64,000 nucleotides of DNA from Cunninghamella blakesleeana. Its lineage: Eukaryota > Mucoromycota > Mucoromycetes > Mucorales > Cunninghamellaceae. A model generated the notes under the pieces. It saw only the letters and a program-made list of their open reading frames with translations. It was not told where the DNA came from and searched no databases. How positions within the stretch are numbered: the first letter of the stretch is position 1; every line of letters begins with the position of its first letter. The stretch covers positions 5,263,501 to 5,327,500 of the forward strand of contig JAFCIZ010000005.1 in NCBI GenBank assembly GCA_017871115.1, given 5' to 3'. Position numbers and translations under genes: made by a program. Below, piece by piece: positions 48,901 to 59,124 of this stretch.

Positions 48901-49175
48901 AAATCACAATCATTGATTTCTTGATCACTATCTAATATATTTTGAAGATAATAATGATTTTGTGCTGATAAATAATCATTATGGTTGTCCATTATGTTAT
49001 GTGGAACGTAAGTATTTGTATTATAATATCGTGTATTTGTGTTAGAATTATTTGGTGTATTATAATTGTGATATTTATTAATATTATTTTCTTGATATAG
49101 TTGATTATTATTTGGATGGATGGATTTTGTAATAGGGATTTCCAATTGACCATCTGTAACAATTGCCCTATTTAG
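45936..49175 (-). CDS. Retrotransposon protease, reverse transcriptase and RNase H
   Basis: About 1,080 codons, entered from gag by a -1 shift at 49175-49181. N-terminal Asn-rich/basic segment, then an aspartic protease (LIDCGAARACM with a Cys in place of the usual Ser/Thr of D-S/T-G, and VLGTSWLDHA), an acidic linker, RT (HRPYRLGP, FTAPIILVKKKNGEYRMVVD, LDLRSGFHQVPL, LPMGLVNSPATFQRLID, catalytic FIDD, FLGYIITAEGI) and RNase H (VCDASQLGLGSIL, LECLAL, ISDHSPLRWL, AADFLSRL). Catalytic residues of RT and RNase H are intact. The ORF ends at TAA 45936-45938, immediately after RNase H. Confidence 0.92.
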   Translation of the reverse strand, partial: LNRAIVTDGQLEIPITKSIHPNNNQLYQENNINKYHNYNTPNNSNTNTRYYNTNTYVPHNIMDNHNDYLSAQNHYYLQNILDSDQEINDCDFNVAANPKPPVVEKAIRKPRTRKTIEKPSTSAAATKSIPQQVQQDIRDHTHVPPQNNPFFQNVFSQHSNQDVTEPSKSNNNDMMEEVQVINDKRKKVSIQEPPVDKKKKTPKRKSQPLPINYNISEDILHQKANINVGDLITISAPLRRELITACRQSRIKRPVDKGKEKDVQLNSIDNSDVVTTAAYADIMVNDVKVTGLIDCGAARACMSRAMMKSLDLEIDAPSTSIFVMGNGTKQPALGVIHDVPITVGEGLTIPIDVEVLPKCPQHIVLGTSWLDHAQAVINFKIGTLKVTYKRRTQEIPITYIKTNERPYTYQRVTNVKYELEQPQGEEVADNLSNTSESEDDTDSNDEDSIDDEESTDSNEEDAVQDDEDFYLMDDHEKSPVIQTRPNKDEGTMMILSGSTGLSIPPYHICQINYAIDENIIVPYFKRLDEFLDKHEDFDVILEIINKTEDMMEIPPNNILGEFINRKQFPIQKDPYVEYTGYDFEDHYRDLPPSLLEDDTEEIILDPNIKGKIQMGDIPEEYKKKFYKLIHHYQDIFDWNNDKMGKTTLIEHEIILKENTLPIRHRPYRLGPSEQEYLKNELDRLCELGIIKPSNSPFTAPIILVKKKNGEYRMVVDYRKLNTHTKVDSYPLPRIDDLIDELGKSKIFSALDLRSGFHQVPLKESSKELTGFTTKFGTYQYEMLPMGLVNSPATFQRLIDICYKDLLHSNLVAFIDDLNVHSKNLDQHLIDLERLFEYTRRGGLVFNIEKCIFFKDELKFLGYIITAEGIKTDPDKIAKVKDYPIPKTIKQVRGFLGLASYYRRFVKGFAATARPLHEQTKTKKRIPWTEDTTKAFEKLKENLINAPILRRPDFDKPFIVVCDASQLGLGSILTQLDDDGREHPIIFASRGLKNSELNYGATKLECLALVWSLQIFRPYLLGKKFTVISDHSPLRWLIESPKVTGIVARWITYLADYEFEIKYRAGRKQEAADFLSRLGY

Positions 49176-50308
49176 TTTTTTGAACCATTAACTGGTGTGT
49201 TATTTTGATTATTATTTGGTGGATTATTATTTGATGGATTATTATAAGGATTTTGTTGTGGATAATTATATTGTGGATTATAATTATTGTTATTTTGCAT
49301 TTGATTTCCTTGATGATAATAATCTCTGTTATTATAATTATTTTCAGGTAAATATTGATTGTTATAATTATGATTATTGTTGTTGTTATTATTATTATAT
49401 TGACGATAATTGTTATACTGATTATTTCTGTATTTTTGATTATTATTTCTGTTATAATTATTAGGTCCATTATATGATTGATTGTTACGATTATTATTGT
49501 TGTTGTTTCTTTGGTTATTGTACGAGCCTCTTTTGTCTTCCAATTTGGTGTTTATCAATTTTTCCATATGACCTAAAAGCTTTTGCATGAATGCAGATTC
49601 TCCATCAACATGTTCAGCTGTATTTAATGATGTATTGCCATTATAATCACCATAATTATTATTATTTGACTTCTTTTTATGGCCTCCAGCAAATCTATTA
49701 GCATTGGTAAGATTACATACAGATGGTAATGATTGTATGTGTCTTGTCTTCCACCAATTTTCGGCATAGTTATACCATTGATTCAATGTTTCAGCACCTT
49801 GATCCATACAGTGCATTCTGATTTCTTCTTTTAAACCAGCACGGAATCTCATCAATATAATATGATCATCCTTCAATTGTGCCAATCTTGCCATTTCTTG
49901 GATACGTGCCAAAAAGTTCTTTGGTCTTTCGTCATTGCCTTGTTTAATAGTACCAAGTGCAATTTCGTATGATAATATCAATTCTTTGGTGACATACTTT
50001 TCCCTTAAAGCATTCATCAATTTTTGATAGTCATTAGCCATATTTGGATCTTGTTCTAATTGTTCAAAATAGAATTCAGCAGGACCAGACAATTGCACCT
50101 TCAAGATAATTGCCCTTCTATCCATACCAACTCTAGATAATTTAAAATAATTTTCCAAGGACTTTTCAAAATAACGAAAGTCTTCGTCATCAGAACCTGA
50201 AAAAGTTAAAAGATTAAGCTTCAGCTTAGCAGCAAGGTTAGGATCATGGTGATGATCATGATTTTCCAACGCGGTTTGCTCGATACTTGATTTTTGTGGA
50301 TTTTCCAT
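49172..50308 (-). CDS. Retrotransposon Gag, 378 aa
   Basis: ATG 50306-50308 to TAA 49172-49174. The N-terminal ~200 residues match the Ty3-type retrotransposon gag fold (LNLLTFSGSDDEDFRYFEKS, AEFYFEQLEQDPN, NFLARIQEMARLAQLKDDHI, RFRAGLKEEIRMHC). The C-terminal part is an Asn/Tyr/Arg/Gln-rich low-complexity tail. No CCHC zinc knuckle is present, so RNA binding is probably carried by the tail. The frame ends right after the slip site into Pol. Confidence 0.88.
   Translation of the reverse strand: MENPQKSSIEQTALENHDHHHDPNLAAKLKLNLLTFSGSDDEDFRYFEKSLENYFKLSRVGMDRRAIILKVQLSGPAEFYFEQLEQDPNMANDYQKLMNALREKYVTKELILSYEIALGTIKQGNDERPKNFLARIQEMARLAQLKDDHIILMRFRAGLKEEIRMHCMDQGAETLNQWYNYAENWWKTRHIQSLPSVCNLTNANRFAGGHKKKSNNNNYGDYNGNTSLNTAEHVDGESAFMQKLLGHMEKLINTKLEDKRGSYNNQRNNNNNNRNNQSYNGPNNYNRNNNQKYRNNQYNNYRQYNNNNNNNNHNYNNQYLPENNYNNRDYYHQGNQMQNNNNYNPQYNYPQQNPYNNPSNNNPPNNNQNNTPVNGSKN
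49175..49181 (-). promoter_or_regulatory. Programmed -1 frameshift heptamer A_AAA_AAC
   Basis: The element strand reads A AAA AAC then the gag stop TAA, in the X_XXY_YYZ register of gag. A one-base slip leads directly into the open Pol frame (CTA AAT AGG). About 9 nt downstream CAATTG repeats with an 11-nt gap, which can form a 6-bp stem with extra GGG/CCC pairs possible outside. Confidence 0.75.
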
Positions 50309-50460
50309 TGGAATATAAAGATAAGTTTTTGAAATAGGATGATAAAGTTTGTATATTTTTAAAGTAGTTGTTTACTTGAATTTAAGTATTCTTGATTATA
50401 TTCTTTTATAGATTTAGTTATTCCTTGATAATTAGTGTTTCCCTGGATTTTTAGTATATC

Positions 50461-50478
50461 CCCCGCCAATGAGCACCA
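50461..50478 (-). other. Primer binding site complementary to tRNA-Ile(AAU)
   Basis: In element orientation, five bases after the 5' LTR, TGGTGCTCATTGGCGGGG. Its complement equals the 3' end of mature tRNA-Ile (gene at 42812-42885 plus CCA) at 17 of 18 positions; the remaining position is a G-U pair. Confidence 0.85.
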
Positions 50479-50483
50479 AAATA

Positions 50484-51207
50484 TGTTGTGTAAATTTTGG
50501 GTTGTTTGAAAAGTAGAATTTCCTTTTATAGTTTTGGAAAGTAGATAGTTTTGTAGTTTAGTTTAGTCGTCAGTGAGCACCAGTATCTTGTTTTATAAGT
50601 AGATACAACTTAGTTTAGATTGATAGTTTAAAATAAAAATAAAATAATAAAATAAAATAAAATAAATTATATAATTGGATAAAGATCAACAATTATATAG
50701 ACAAAATAATAAAATTAAAATAAAATAAATATAATATCGGATAAAGATCAACGATTATTATAATAATATAATATAAAGTAATATTGGATAGTAATCAACA
50801 ATATTAATATAAAGTAAATATAATCTTTAGCTAAAAAGATGAGTTAAGAGAATTTAATATATATAAATCTTTATTTCAAATTAACTGAATATTAACTTCG
50901 TATTAACTGATTTTTTCAAATAAAATAAAATTTCGCTCCTTTATATATAAAAATGATCTGAATTCAAACCCAGATTGGTAGGTAAGTTATAAAGACCATT
51001 ATAACAAGGAGGAGTATAAATTGATAAAGTTATAAAAGATAAAATAAATAAATATATATAAAATTATGAAATACTATTGGATAAAATATAAAGTTAATAT
51101 ATATATATATGCATATATTTATATATGCAAAAACACTTGTTTAAAAATATATTTAAAAATTATTTTTAGGATTATTTAGGTATGATAAGTTCAACCATAC
51201 CATAACA
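50484..51207 (-). repeat. 5' LTR of the full-length element
   Basis: 724 bp, same ends as the 3' LTR and one base different. Hairpins at about 50668-50699, 50730-50762 and 50779-50806; tRNA-like 12-mer at 50571-50582. Confidence 0.93.
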
Positions 51208-51850
51208 GTTGTGTAAATTTTTGGTTGTTGTAAAAGTAGAATTTCCTTTTATAGTTTTGGAAAGTAGATAGCTTTGTAGTTTAGTTTAGTTGTCAGTGAG
51301 CACCAGTATCTTGTTTTATAAGTAGATACAACTTAGTTTAGATCGATAGTTTAAAATAAAAATAAAATAATAAAGTAAAATAAAATAAATTATATAATTG
51401 GATAAAGATCAACAATTATATAAACAAAGTAATAAAATTAAAATAAAATAAGTATAATATCGGATAAAGATCAACGATTATTATAATAAAATAATATAAA
51501 GTAATATTGGATAGTAATCAACAATATTAATATAAAATAAAAATAATCTTTAGCTAAAAAGATGAGTTAATAGACTTATTGGTTATAATATAAGTTCTTT
51601 TATTTAAAATTAACTTGTTATTAACTGATTTTTCAAAAATAAAATAAAAATTGTCGAGTATTTATATAAAAAGGATTTGAATTTTAAATACCGATCATTG
51701 ATATATATATGCTAGTGCATATATATAAGAGAGTATATATATATATCTATACTGAGTTTAAATGGGATATATATACCTATATGTATATATATAAAATAAG
51801 ATTATAGTTAAGCCTTGCCCAATTATGGGAGGTTTAGCCAGAACATAACA
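51208..51850 (-). repeat. Older solo LTR of the same family, target of the nested insertion
   Basis: Begins GTTGTGTAAATTTTTGG and ends CATAACA. Many substitutions relative to the young LTRs and a divergent, shorter U3 end, yet all three hairpins and the tRNA-like 12-mer (51294-51305) are retained. Its first five bases are across the young element at 42983-42987. Confidence 0.85.
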
Positions 51851-51879
51851 CTGAAAAGTATACTTTTCAGAAAAAACAG

Positions 51880-52160
51880 TTACACATTATGAATTTTATT
51901 ATAGTTTAAAAGTATAATTTCCTTTTATAGTTTTAAAAAATAGGTGGTTTCAATATCGTTTAGTTGTCAGTGAGCACCAATATCTTGTCTTACAAGTAGA
52001 TACAACTTAGATAAATAAATTATATAAATGAAATGAAGTATAATATAGGATGAAAATTATCAGCATTGTTATAAATAAAATTTTTATTAGGTTTTTAATG
52101 AAATGATATTAAAATAAAAAAATGATTTTTCAAAATTAAAAAAATAAATAGATTTAATTT
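51880..52160 (-). repeat. Degenerate LTR fragment, fourth copy
   Basis: Aligned by eye with the LTR family from the TTTAAAAGTATAATTTCC segment through CAGTGAGCACCA (51968-51979) and ACAAGTAGATACAACTTAG; later parts are eroded and the hairpins are lost. End point approximate. Confidence 0.65.
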
Positions 52161-52702
52161 TCTTTTCAAATAAGAGAAAAAGATAATAAAATAATTGATA
52201 TGTTTATTTTTTTAAATAAATGTTTCTATAACTCTTATATTAAATACGAAAGTAGATATATATATATTAGACATGTTTTCATAATAAAAATGGTTCATAA
52301 CATAATATACATACATATATATATATATATATTAAAAATAAGTCAATATTTTATAAATTTATATATCAGGCGGGGTAGCCTCTATATTACTAACAGTTAA
52401 ATGTTATTTAGATTAGGTAAGAATGGATGGTTTATAATAATTCATGATTAAACAAATTTCAAAAAGAAATCCAAATGGTACACATAAAATCAACGCGTGG
52501 ATTTATGGATTAGTATTTATAAATATAGTATTATATTTTTAGTAGTGTAATTATTAATCTTTCTTTTTAAAAATGTAATCATTTGTTCTTTTTAACATTA
52601 TCCCTAATTTTATTTTTTCAAGAAATTCATACGTACCATAATTATGTAACCAAAAATGCTTTTTTCCTTTGCATTTATATTACGACCTTTTTTAAATGCT
52701 TG

Positions 52703-52738
<36 letters not shown>

Positions 52739-53744
52739 ATCTGCCTCGATACTTATTTATTAATGAAAAATATAATTCCAATTATGATTATATAATGAAA
52801 ATGAAAATGGTTAAAATTGTTTTTTACTATGTACATTCAGCATTTTTTTTAATATGCTATTCACCACCTATGTATACCATTAAATAAAATAGTAAATTTA
52901 TTATGAAGTAAAGAACAGTATTAACTAAAGTAGAAAAAAAAAATAAACAAGTTTAAAAAAATTGAGCGGCAATTATTTAATTTTTCTTTTTGTCTTTCAC
53001 TTTTATTTTATTTTTGCAAACGAATTGTATATTTTATATTGAAGGCTATTATTTTTATCATAGTGTCAATTTATTATTTTTATTTAATAATAGGGTAAAT
53101 TTATTTAGTCTTTTAATTTTTATATGTTATTACTAACGGTATATTTAATCTTAGTCAATAGAAGTTTTTTACGCTAACAATATTAGTGGCGACATATTAT
53201 GTCATATAGTTGAATTTTTATATGATTATTATTATTTTATTCCTACCGCATGCAAAATATTTTCTTTATTAAATAAAATATAGTGCTTTATGATCATCAA
53301 ATTCAAACATAAAAATGACTACTTTAAATATAGAACTATTTATAAAATAAATAAAGAAAAATCAATTAAAAAAAAAGACAAAAAAGTTTAAAGAAATAAG
53401 TAGGTATATATAAGAACAGCTGTATCTCTTAGAGGTTTTTTTTTATAAAAAGTCATTTGAATTAATTTAAATAATAATTATAATAACAATGACAATTACA
53501 TAGTTTTATAGATATAAAATATATACTTAAAATAAAATGTATTAGTGTGTATTTGAAAAATAAGTATTTACGTTGATGATATTTTTATTTTTATTCTAAA
53601 AAAAACGAATAAGTAAAATGATAATTATAATAATATACTATATATATTCAAATAATCTTATTTTTTTAATAATAATGGAGAATGAATGATTTTTCAATTA
53701 AATGGGTGAGGTTTGGTGGTATTATTGTTTCTTGTGTTTTAAAT
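52161..53744. other. 1.6 kb AT-rich spacer
   Basis: AT microsatellites (52705-52734), A/T runs and no convincing coding or RNA signal. May contain further eroded transposon sequence that I cannot align. Its right end is the 3' region of RAD21. Confidence 0.4.
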
Positions 53745-54819
53745 TTAGACTTTACTTTCAATGAGGATGGAGCTATAAGGAGTTTGTTGATTGACTTTAA
53801 TCATGTCTTTTGAAGCTAATAACAATACATCAAAGAAGGAACGAGCAACATCAGATCTTTTGGATTCAAATGTAGTTAATTCATTAAATAAGATGGAACC
53901 TTGTGGTTTTTGCTGACATTTTTGTTGTACTCTATTCATCGTTTCCCTTGTACTAGTCCCAATAAGGATGGGTTGCTGTGTATCAATATTTCCAAATGAT
54001 ATCTCTTCACTAAATCCTTCCCCACCTTGTGGTATAGCTCCTCTTGTTGGTAATGATACATCAGGATATAAGTCAGTCTATATAGAAAATAAAAATAGTG
54101 ATAATAATGTATATATAATATGGTATTTAGTTATTCATAATATGATATATATATTTGTTTTATTTTATTTTATTTTATTTTAAAAAAAAAACTTACATCT
54201 TCTATCATAGCAGCTCCATCTTGAAAATCAAATTCACCAAAGTCAAATTGTTCACCAGCTTCTTCACCCATGGCTTCATATCTTCCAGCATGAGCTGGTA
54301 AAGTAGCACCAATGTTTGTATCCCATCGTGGTTCGTTGATTAATGTTGATATGTTTTGTTTTTGATTCCACTTTGTTATTACTTTTTGTATTTCAGATCC
54401 TTCAATACATCCTGTTGGTTTATTTAAATCAATTTTTGTTGTTTTAGGTGTAATATCAACCTGAATATCAATAGTCTATTCCAATTAAAATAAAAAGTGA
54501 ATATATATATATTATATATTGATACTTGATTTTTTTTAAAAAATAAAAAAGTAAATAAATATTTGTATTTGAATTTCTGATTCACTTACTCTATCTACTA
54601 TAGATGAAGTGTCGTTTACATATTGCCTTAATTCGTCGAATGGAATTTCCGTAACTTTATCTACAACTAATCTTCTTCTACGACGTTTTTCTGGTTGTTG
54701 TTGTTGCTCTATTAATGATTCTTCTGTCATACCAAATACAATATGATCAGGCTCAGACACAGGGACAATACCTATATGATTAAATAAATAAATGTAAAAA
54801 TTGATATTCAGAATTATTT

Positions 54820-54850
<31 letters not shown>

Positions 54851-56015
54851 TATTTACCAGTTTCCATTAAAGCGTCTAAAGAACTATCAACATTTTCTTG
54901 TCCAGGTAAAGTAAATTCAGGAAGGGGTGTCATTCCTCTTCTTTGTTCATCACCGCCATCACCTAAATCAAAATCAAAATCAAATCCATCATCATGACCA
55001 GCAGCAGCGGCAGCACCTATATCAGTATCAGGTTGATCATGAATATGTAGTTTATCAAGATCGGTGCCAAGTGCTTCAGGTACATAAGGTTGTTCAAGCA
55101 ATGCGGGTTCCACTTCACGTCTTGCCATTTCAATATGTCCTAATCCACGATAAAATGATTGTTCTCCGCCTTCTTCTAATAATCGACCTAATTCAATAGT
55201 TTCATCAAATGGTAATTCTTGTGTATCTAAAAAGCCATTTTGTGTCATTAAACTATCAAGAACAGGGTCACTTTCACCACGAGCACTATATATATATGTA
55301 TGTTTGCGATAATATGAAAAAAATTAATAAGTGAGTTTGTTGATGGTATATAGATATATATATCTATATATCTATAATTATTGTTGTTATTATATATAAA
55401 TCATTTACATTGTAAATTCAGTTTCAGGTAAAAGAAGATCAAATTCATCCAAACGTTGAGGCAAAGTAATGGTGTCTAAATTAGCTTTGATATGTGAAGT
55501 ATCTGACATATTTACGTTTACTTTTTTGAAAGCCTATATATAGATATTTTATTAATTTTTCATTATTAATATTTGTTTTTTCAAATTATGATAATTATTG
55601 TATATGTGAATTTATTTTTATTGTATTTATACCGTTTTAATTTTTGTAAGTGCGCCATTACAGTCTTCTAAAAGATAACGTGTTTTTCGAGAATGAATAC
55701 GAACAATACCTAATAAAAGTTGACCAGAAATACGAAGTGCAATAGGTTCCTGTGTTTGGTTGTTATAGATACAATCTATTATATAAACATAATTAGAATA
55801 AAGAATATTTATTGTTATAAGTACAATTAAAAAGAAACTAAATTGTCGTCATGCCTATTTCATCTTTTTATATATGTATTTATTGTTATTGTACCAATAG
55901 CTGTATTAAGATTTGTATGTAAAAATTGAGCTTTGGATATTTTTCTTTCCCAATGGGAAGCTAACCAAACTCGTGAGAGTGGTCCTTGTTTTGCTGTTAA
56001 TTGATCAGATAACAT
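53745..56015 (-). CDS. RAD21: Cohesin kleisin subunit RAD21/SCC1
   Basis: Bridges the SMC1-SMC3 heads in the cohesin ring and is cut by separase at anaphase (known family). Starts [20 protein letters not shown] with [10 protein letters not shown], the Rad21/Rec8 N-terminal domain, continued by [20 protein letters not shown] and [13 protein letters not shown]. The middle is acidic ([32 protein letters not shown]). The C-terminal winged helix that contacts SMC1 is [39 protein letters not shown]. About seven exons from ATG 56013-56015 to 53745. RAD21 rather than meiotic REC8 is favoured by the N-terminus, not proven. Confidence 0.9.
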
Positions 56016-56432
56016 GTATATTAATTAAAATGAAAAAAAAAAAAAAAAAGTTGGAGAAAAGAAAAAAGTTACAAATAAAAAATAACATAAATTTTTTATC
56101 CTCCAAAATTTTAAACACAGTCAGTTGAAAAATTACTCGCGATGATTTTTTTTCGCGTTCAAAAAAAAAATATTTATTGAATCAATCAATTGTTGGTTTC
56201 AAGAAAAAAAAAATCTACAAAATACAAATACTAATAAAGATAATACTAATAATACTAATAATAATAAAAGTAATTGGAATAAAAAAGATATATATATATA
56301 TATATATAGAATAATGGTACTAATAAAAATGAAAGAAAAAAATAAAGTAGTATATTAATAATTAAACATTATTAAATAAAATAATAAAAATAATAAAAAA
56401 AAATGAATATAAGGAAATTAAATAAATTAAAA

Positions 56433-56464
<32 letters not shown>

Positions 56465-56485
56465 GTATATATATATATATATATT
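56016..56485. other. Spacer between RAD21 and G-alpha genes
   Basis: RAD21 promoter and G-alpha 3' region. Contains (AAAT)n units at 56432-56461 and AT runs; no gene. Confidence 0.4.
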
Positions 56486-57703
56486 TTAAAGTAAGCCATT
56501 ATTTCTTAAATTGTATTGAAGAATAATATCATGCACGGCCGACATAACAAAACCAATTTGTTCAGTATCCGTAGCACAAGTGAAATGAGTATAAACTTGT
56601 TTATCAGGTGAATTATTAAGAGAAGTGAATCGTTTCAATACAAAATCACGAGCTTGTGATTCATCAGCACCGCCAGTATATTCGGGGAAACAATCAGATA
56701 ATGGGTGTTTTAGTAATTTTTCCTTAAAGATATCTGTTTTATTTAAAAAGAGAATTGTGGAAGTCTTTTCAAACCATCTTGAATTGCAAATGGAATCAAA
56801 TAAGGTTAAAGCTTCTTGCATACGATTGATACTTTCATCTTCAATCAAGACTTGGTCATATTCAGAGATAGCAACCATGAAAATAATAGCTGTGACATTT
56901 TCAAAACAATGGATCCATTTTTTACGTTCAGATCGTTGACCACCTACATCGTACATTTTATATGTCAATTCACCTACTTTGAAATGGGTTTCAGTTATAC
57001 CAGTGGTTTTAACACGTGATCGGAGAACATCTTGATCAGTAGGTATGTATCCATCTTGAGCGATACGATCAATAGAATTAAAGTAACTATATAAAGAAAA
57101 GATGATGATGATAAGAGCAAAAAAAAAAAAAAAGATGAGTACAAGTAAACCAAAAATAAAAAAAAAATAGATACCATTATGTATATATATATATATGTGT
57201 TTTTTTTTATAAATGAAATTAAACAGCACTTACTAAGAGGAGGAATCATTTAATTGATATTCATTACTGCGACTAAAAGCCAATTGAACACCATCATCTG
57301 CCCATAAAGATTTAATAGCACGTACAACATCACTAGGTAAAGTACAAGCGGTAATTTGATTAGGTTGATTTAAGATTAAATGGAAATTATCTTGATTTAA
57401 TTCAGGGTTTGCTAAAGGAATATCCAAAAGTTCCATAGCTTCCAAGATGACACGCATTGATTGAATAGTATTACTAAAAATGATTTCAGTATAAGTAGCT
57501 CTTTCATCTTGAGAAAAACCATCATCATGAATTAACTTCATTTGTTTTAAAATAGTGGATTTGCCCGATTCCCCAGCACCTAATAAAAGTAACTTGACTT
57601 CATTTTGCATATTCATTTTTTCCATTCTTAATTGGTTATCAATTTCTTCGGTGCGCATCTTTCCTGCACCATCTACTACTTCAACTGATGAACAACAACC
57701 CAT
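56486..57703 (-). CDS. Heterotrimeric G-protein alpha subunit
   Basis: Two exons (57234-57703, 56486-57086) give 356 aa, standard length. N-terminal MGCCSS offers Gly2 for myristoylation and Cys3/4 for palmitoylation. GTPase motifs: P-loop GAGESGKST, switch [10 protein letters not shown] with the catalytic Arg, switch [14 protein letters not shown] with the catalytic Gln, NKTD and TCATD. It couples receptors to pheromone or nutrient signalling (family knowledge). The C-terminus NNGLL has no Cys at position -4, so it lacks the pertussis-toxin acceptor residue of Gi-like subunits. Confidence 0.95.
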
Positions 57704-57990
57704 TGTATATTATATATTTATATTTATATTATGTTGTATATATATATATTTATGTGTATAAGTGTATATATGAATGTTATGAAATGAGTGTAAACTATGT
57801 AAAAAAAAGTGAGAGAAAGAGAGAGAGGTAAAAAGCTTTAATTTAATATGTCAAAATATTTTGTTTTTTAAATTGTAACAATCGTATATAAATATATGTA
57901 TACCTTGTTCTTTTTTTTATATACTATATTAAAGGTATAAAAAAAATATTAATAATAATTAGTTTTATGAAAAGGAATGAGATGGGAATA

Positions 57991-58029
<39 letters not shown>

Positions 58030-59124
58030 GAAAATAAAGAGAAAAGAGAAACGAGGAAAAAAAAAAAATCCCATACTATTTTTAATATATAATGAAAATC
58101 TTATTGAGTTTGAAACTCGACCACCTGGTGTAACTTTGATCATTTCTGGAATTTATTATTAAATTGCCTTTTATTTTATATTTTTTACGTAACTTTAAAC
58201 TAATGATATACATATTCATTTTATATAAAATTGTTTTTCATTACTGAAAGTATTAATATATTACTAATTAAATAATAATAATAGTAGTAACATTTATGTA
58301 TATATATATATATGTATATATGGTTATTTATATGTATTTGTATATATATTTAAAAAGTATATATTTTTAATAAAGTTAAAATAAAATAGTGTTCTACATA
58401 CAAAATAATATTAAATGAGTTTTTTATATTTTAAAACAGAACACAAGGCTAATCCAGTATTGTGTAACAAATTATCCTTTTTTTAGGGCAAGTACATTAC
58501 TTTTTGACATGTGTATTTAATCACTTTTTCTTCTTTTTTATCCTTTTTTTCATATTCTATTTAATTGTTAACATAACGTTTTATCCTTATTTTTTATTAA
58601 AAAACAAATAAAAAAGTAAAAGAATGATAGTCATAGTGATTTTTTTCTTTTTTTTTTCTTTAAAAAGATCAAGAAAAATAAAATGATAAACTTTACCAGC
58701 GGAGGTAATAATTGACGTAAAATCTCAGTTCATGACACAAAAATAACAAGTTTTTTTTATTAAAGCTTAAAAAAAAGGGTCGTATAAAATATAAACTAAT
58801 AAATGCTAATAATAAGAGTAATAAAACCAATTGGGTGGTAATACTCTATTGGTAATTATAATATATCTTCCATTTAAGTGATTTTTTTAAGACAATAATA
58901 TATTTTCCTATTATTTTTAATTCTTTTGAATTTTGGTTATTTTTTTCAAGGTGATACCAAATAGTTTATTAAAAAAAAAAAAGTATTTATATTTAAATCA
59001 TGATCTATTTACATTCTTTGTATGCTTTTTTTTTTCTTCATCCCACTTTTTTTTTATTATTTTTTTTTATATTTTTATAGCTATATATGTGTATATTTAA
59101 TAAGTGTACAACTATATATGCCAT
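57704..59124. other. 1.4 kb spacer without a supported gene
   Basis: G-alpha promoter region and AT repeats (57993-58023, 58300-58325). At about 58093-58164 a short plus-strand stretch reads LIEFETRPPGVTLIISG before a stop, too short to call. Otherwise A/T homopolymers. Confidence 0.4.

Larger units (their letters stand above)
42988..51207 (-). mobile_element. Full-length Ty3/gypsy-type LTR retrotransposon, four ORFs
   Basis: 8,220 bp with two 724-bp LTRs differing at one base that I found (A near 43281 against G in the other copy). All coding is on the minus strand in the order gag, protease-RT-RNaseH, integrase, ORF4. RT-RNaseH-integrase order is that of Metaviridae. The PBS (50461-50478) and PPT (43712-43723) are both present and adjacent to the LTRs. 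No chromodomain seen after the integrase. Near-identical LTRs and open reading frames suggest a recently active copy. Confidence 0.9.
42983..51850 (-). mobile_element. Nested LTR retrotransposon cluster flanked by CTGA target duplications
   Basis: An older solo LTR (its first five bases TGTTG at 42983-42987, the rest at 51208-51850) is split by the full-length element at 42988-51207. The outer copy is bordered by CTGA at 42979-42982 and 51851-51854; the inner element by GTTG at 42984-42987 and 51208-51211. Both duplications are 4 bp, consistent with Ty3/gypsy-type integrases. Confidence 0.85.

Noticed and set aside
49168..49470. Ile/Thr-rich ORF on the gag strand
   Set aside because: Out-of-frame reading of the Asn-rich Gag tail.
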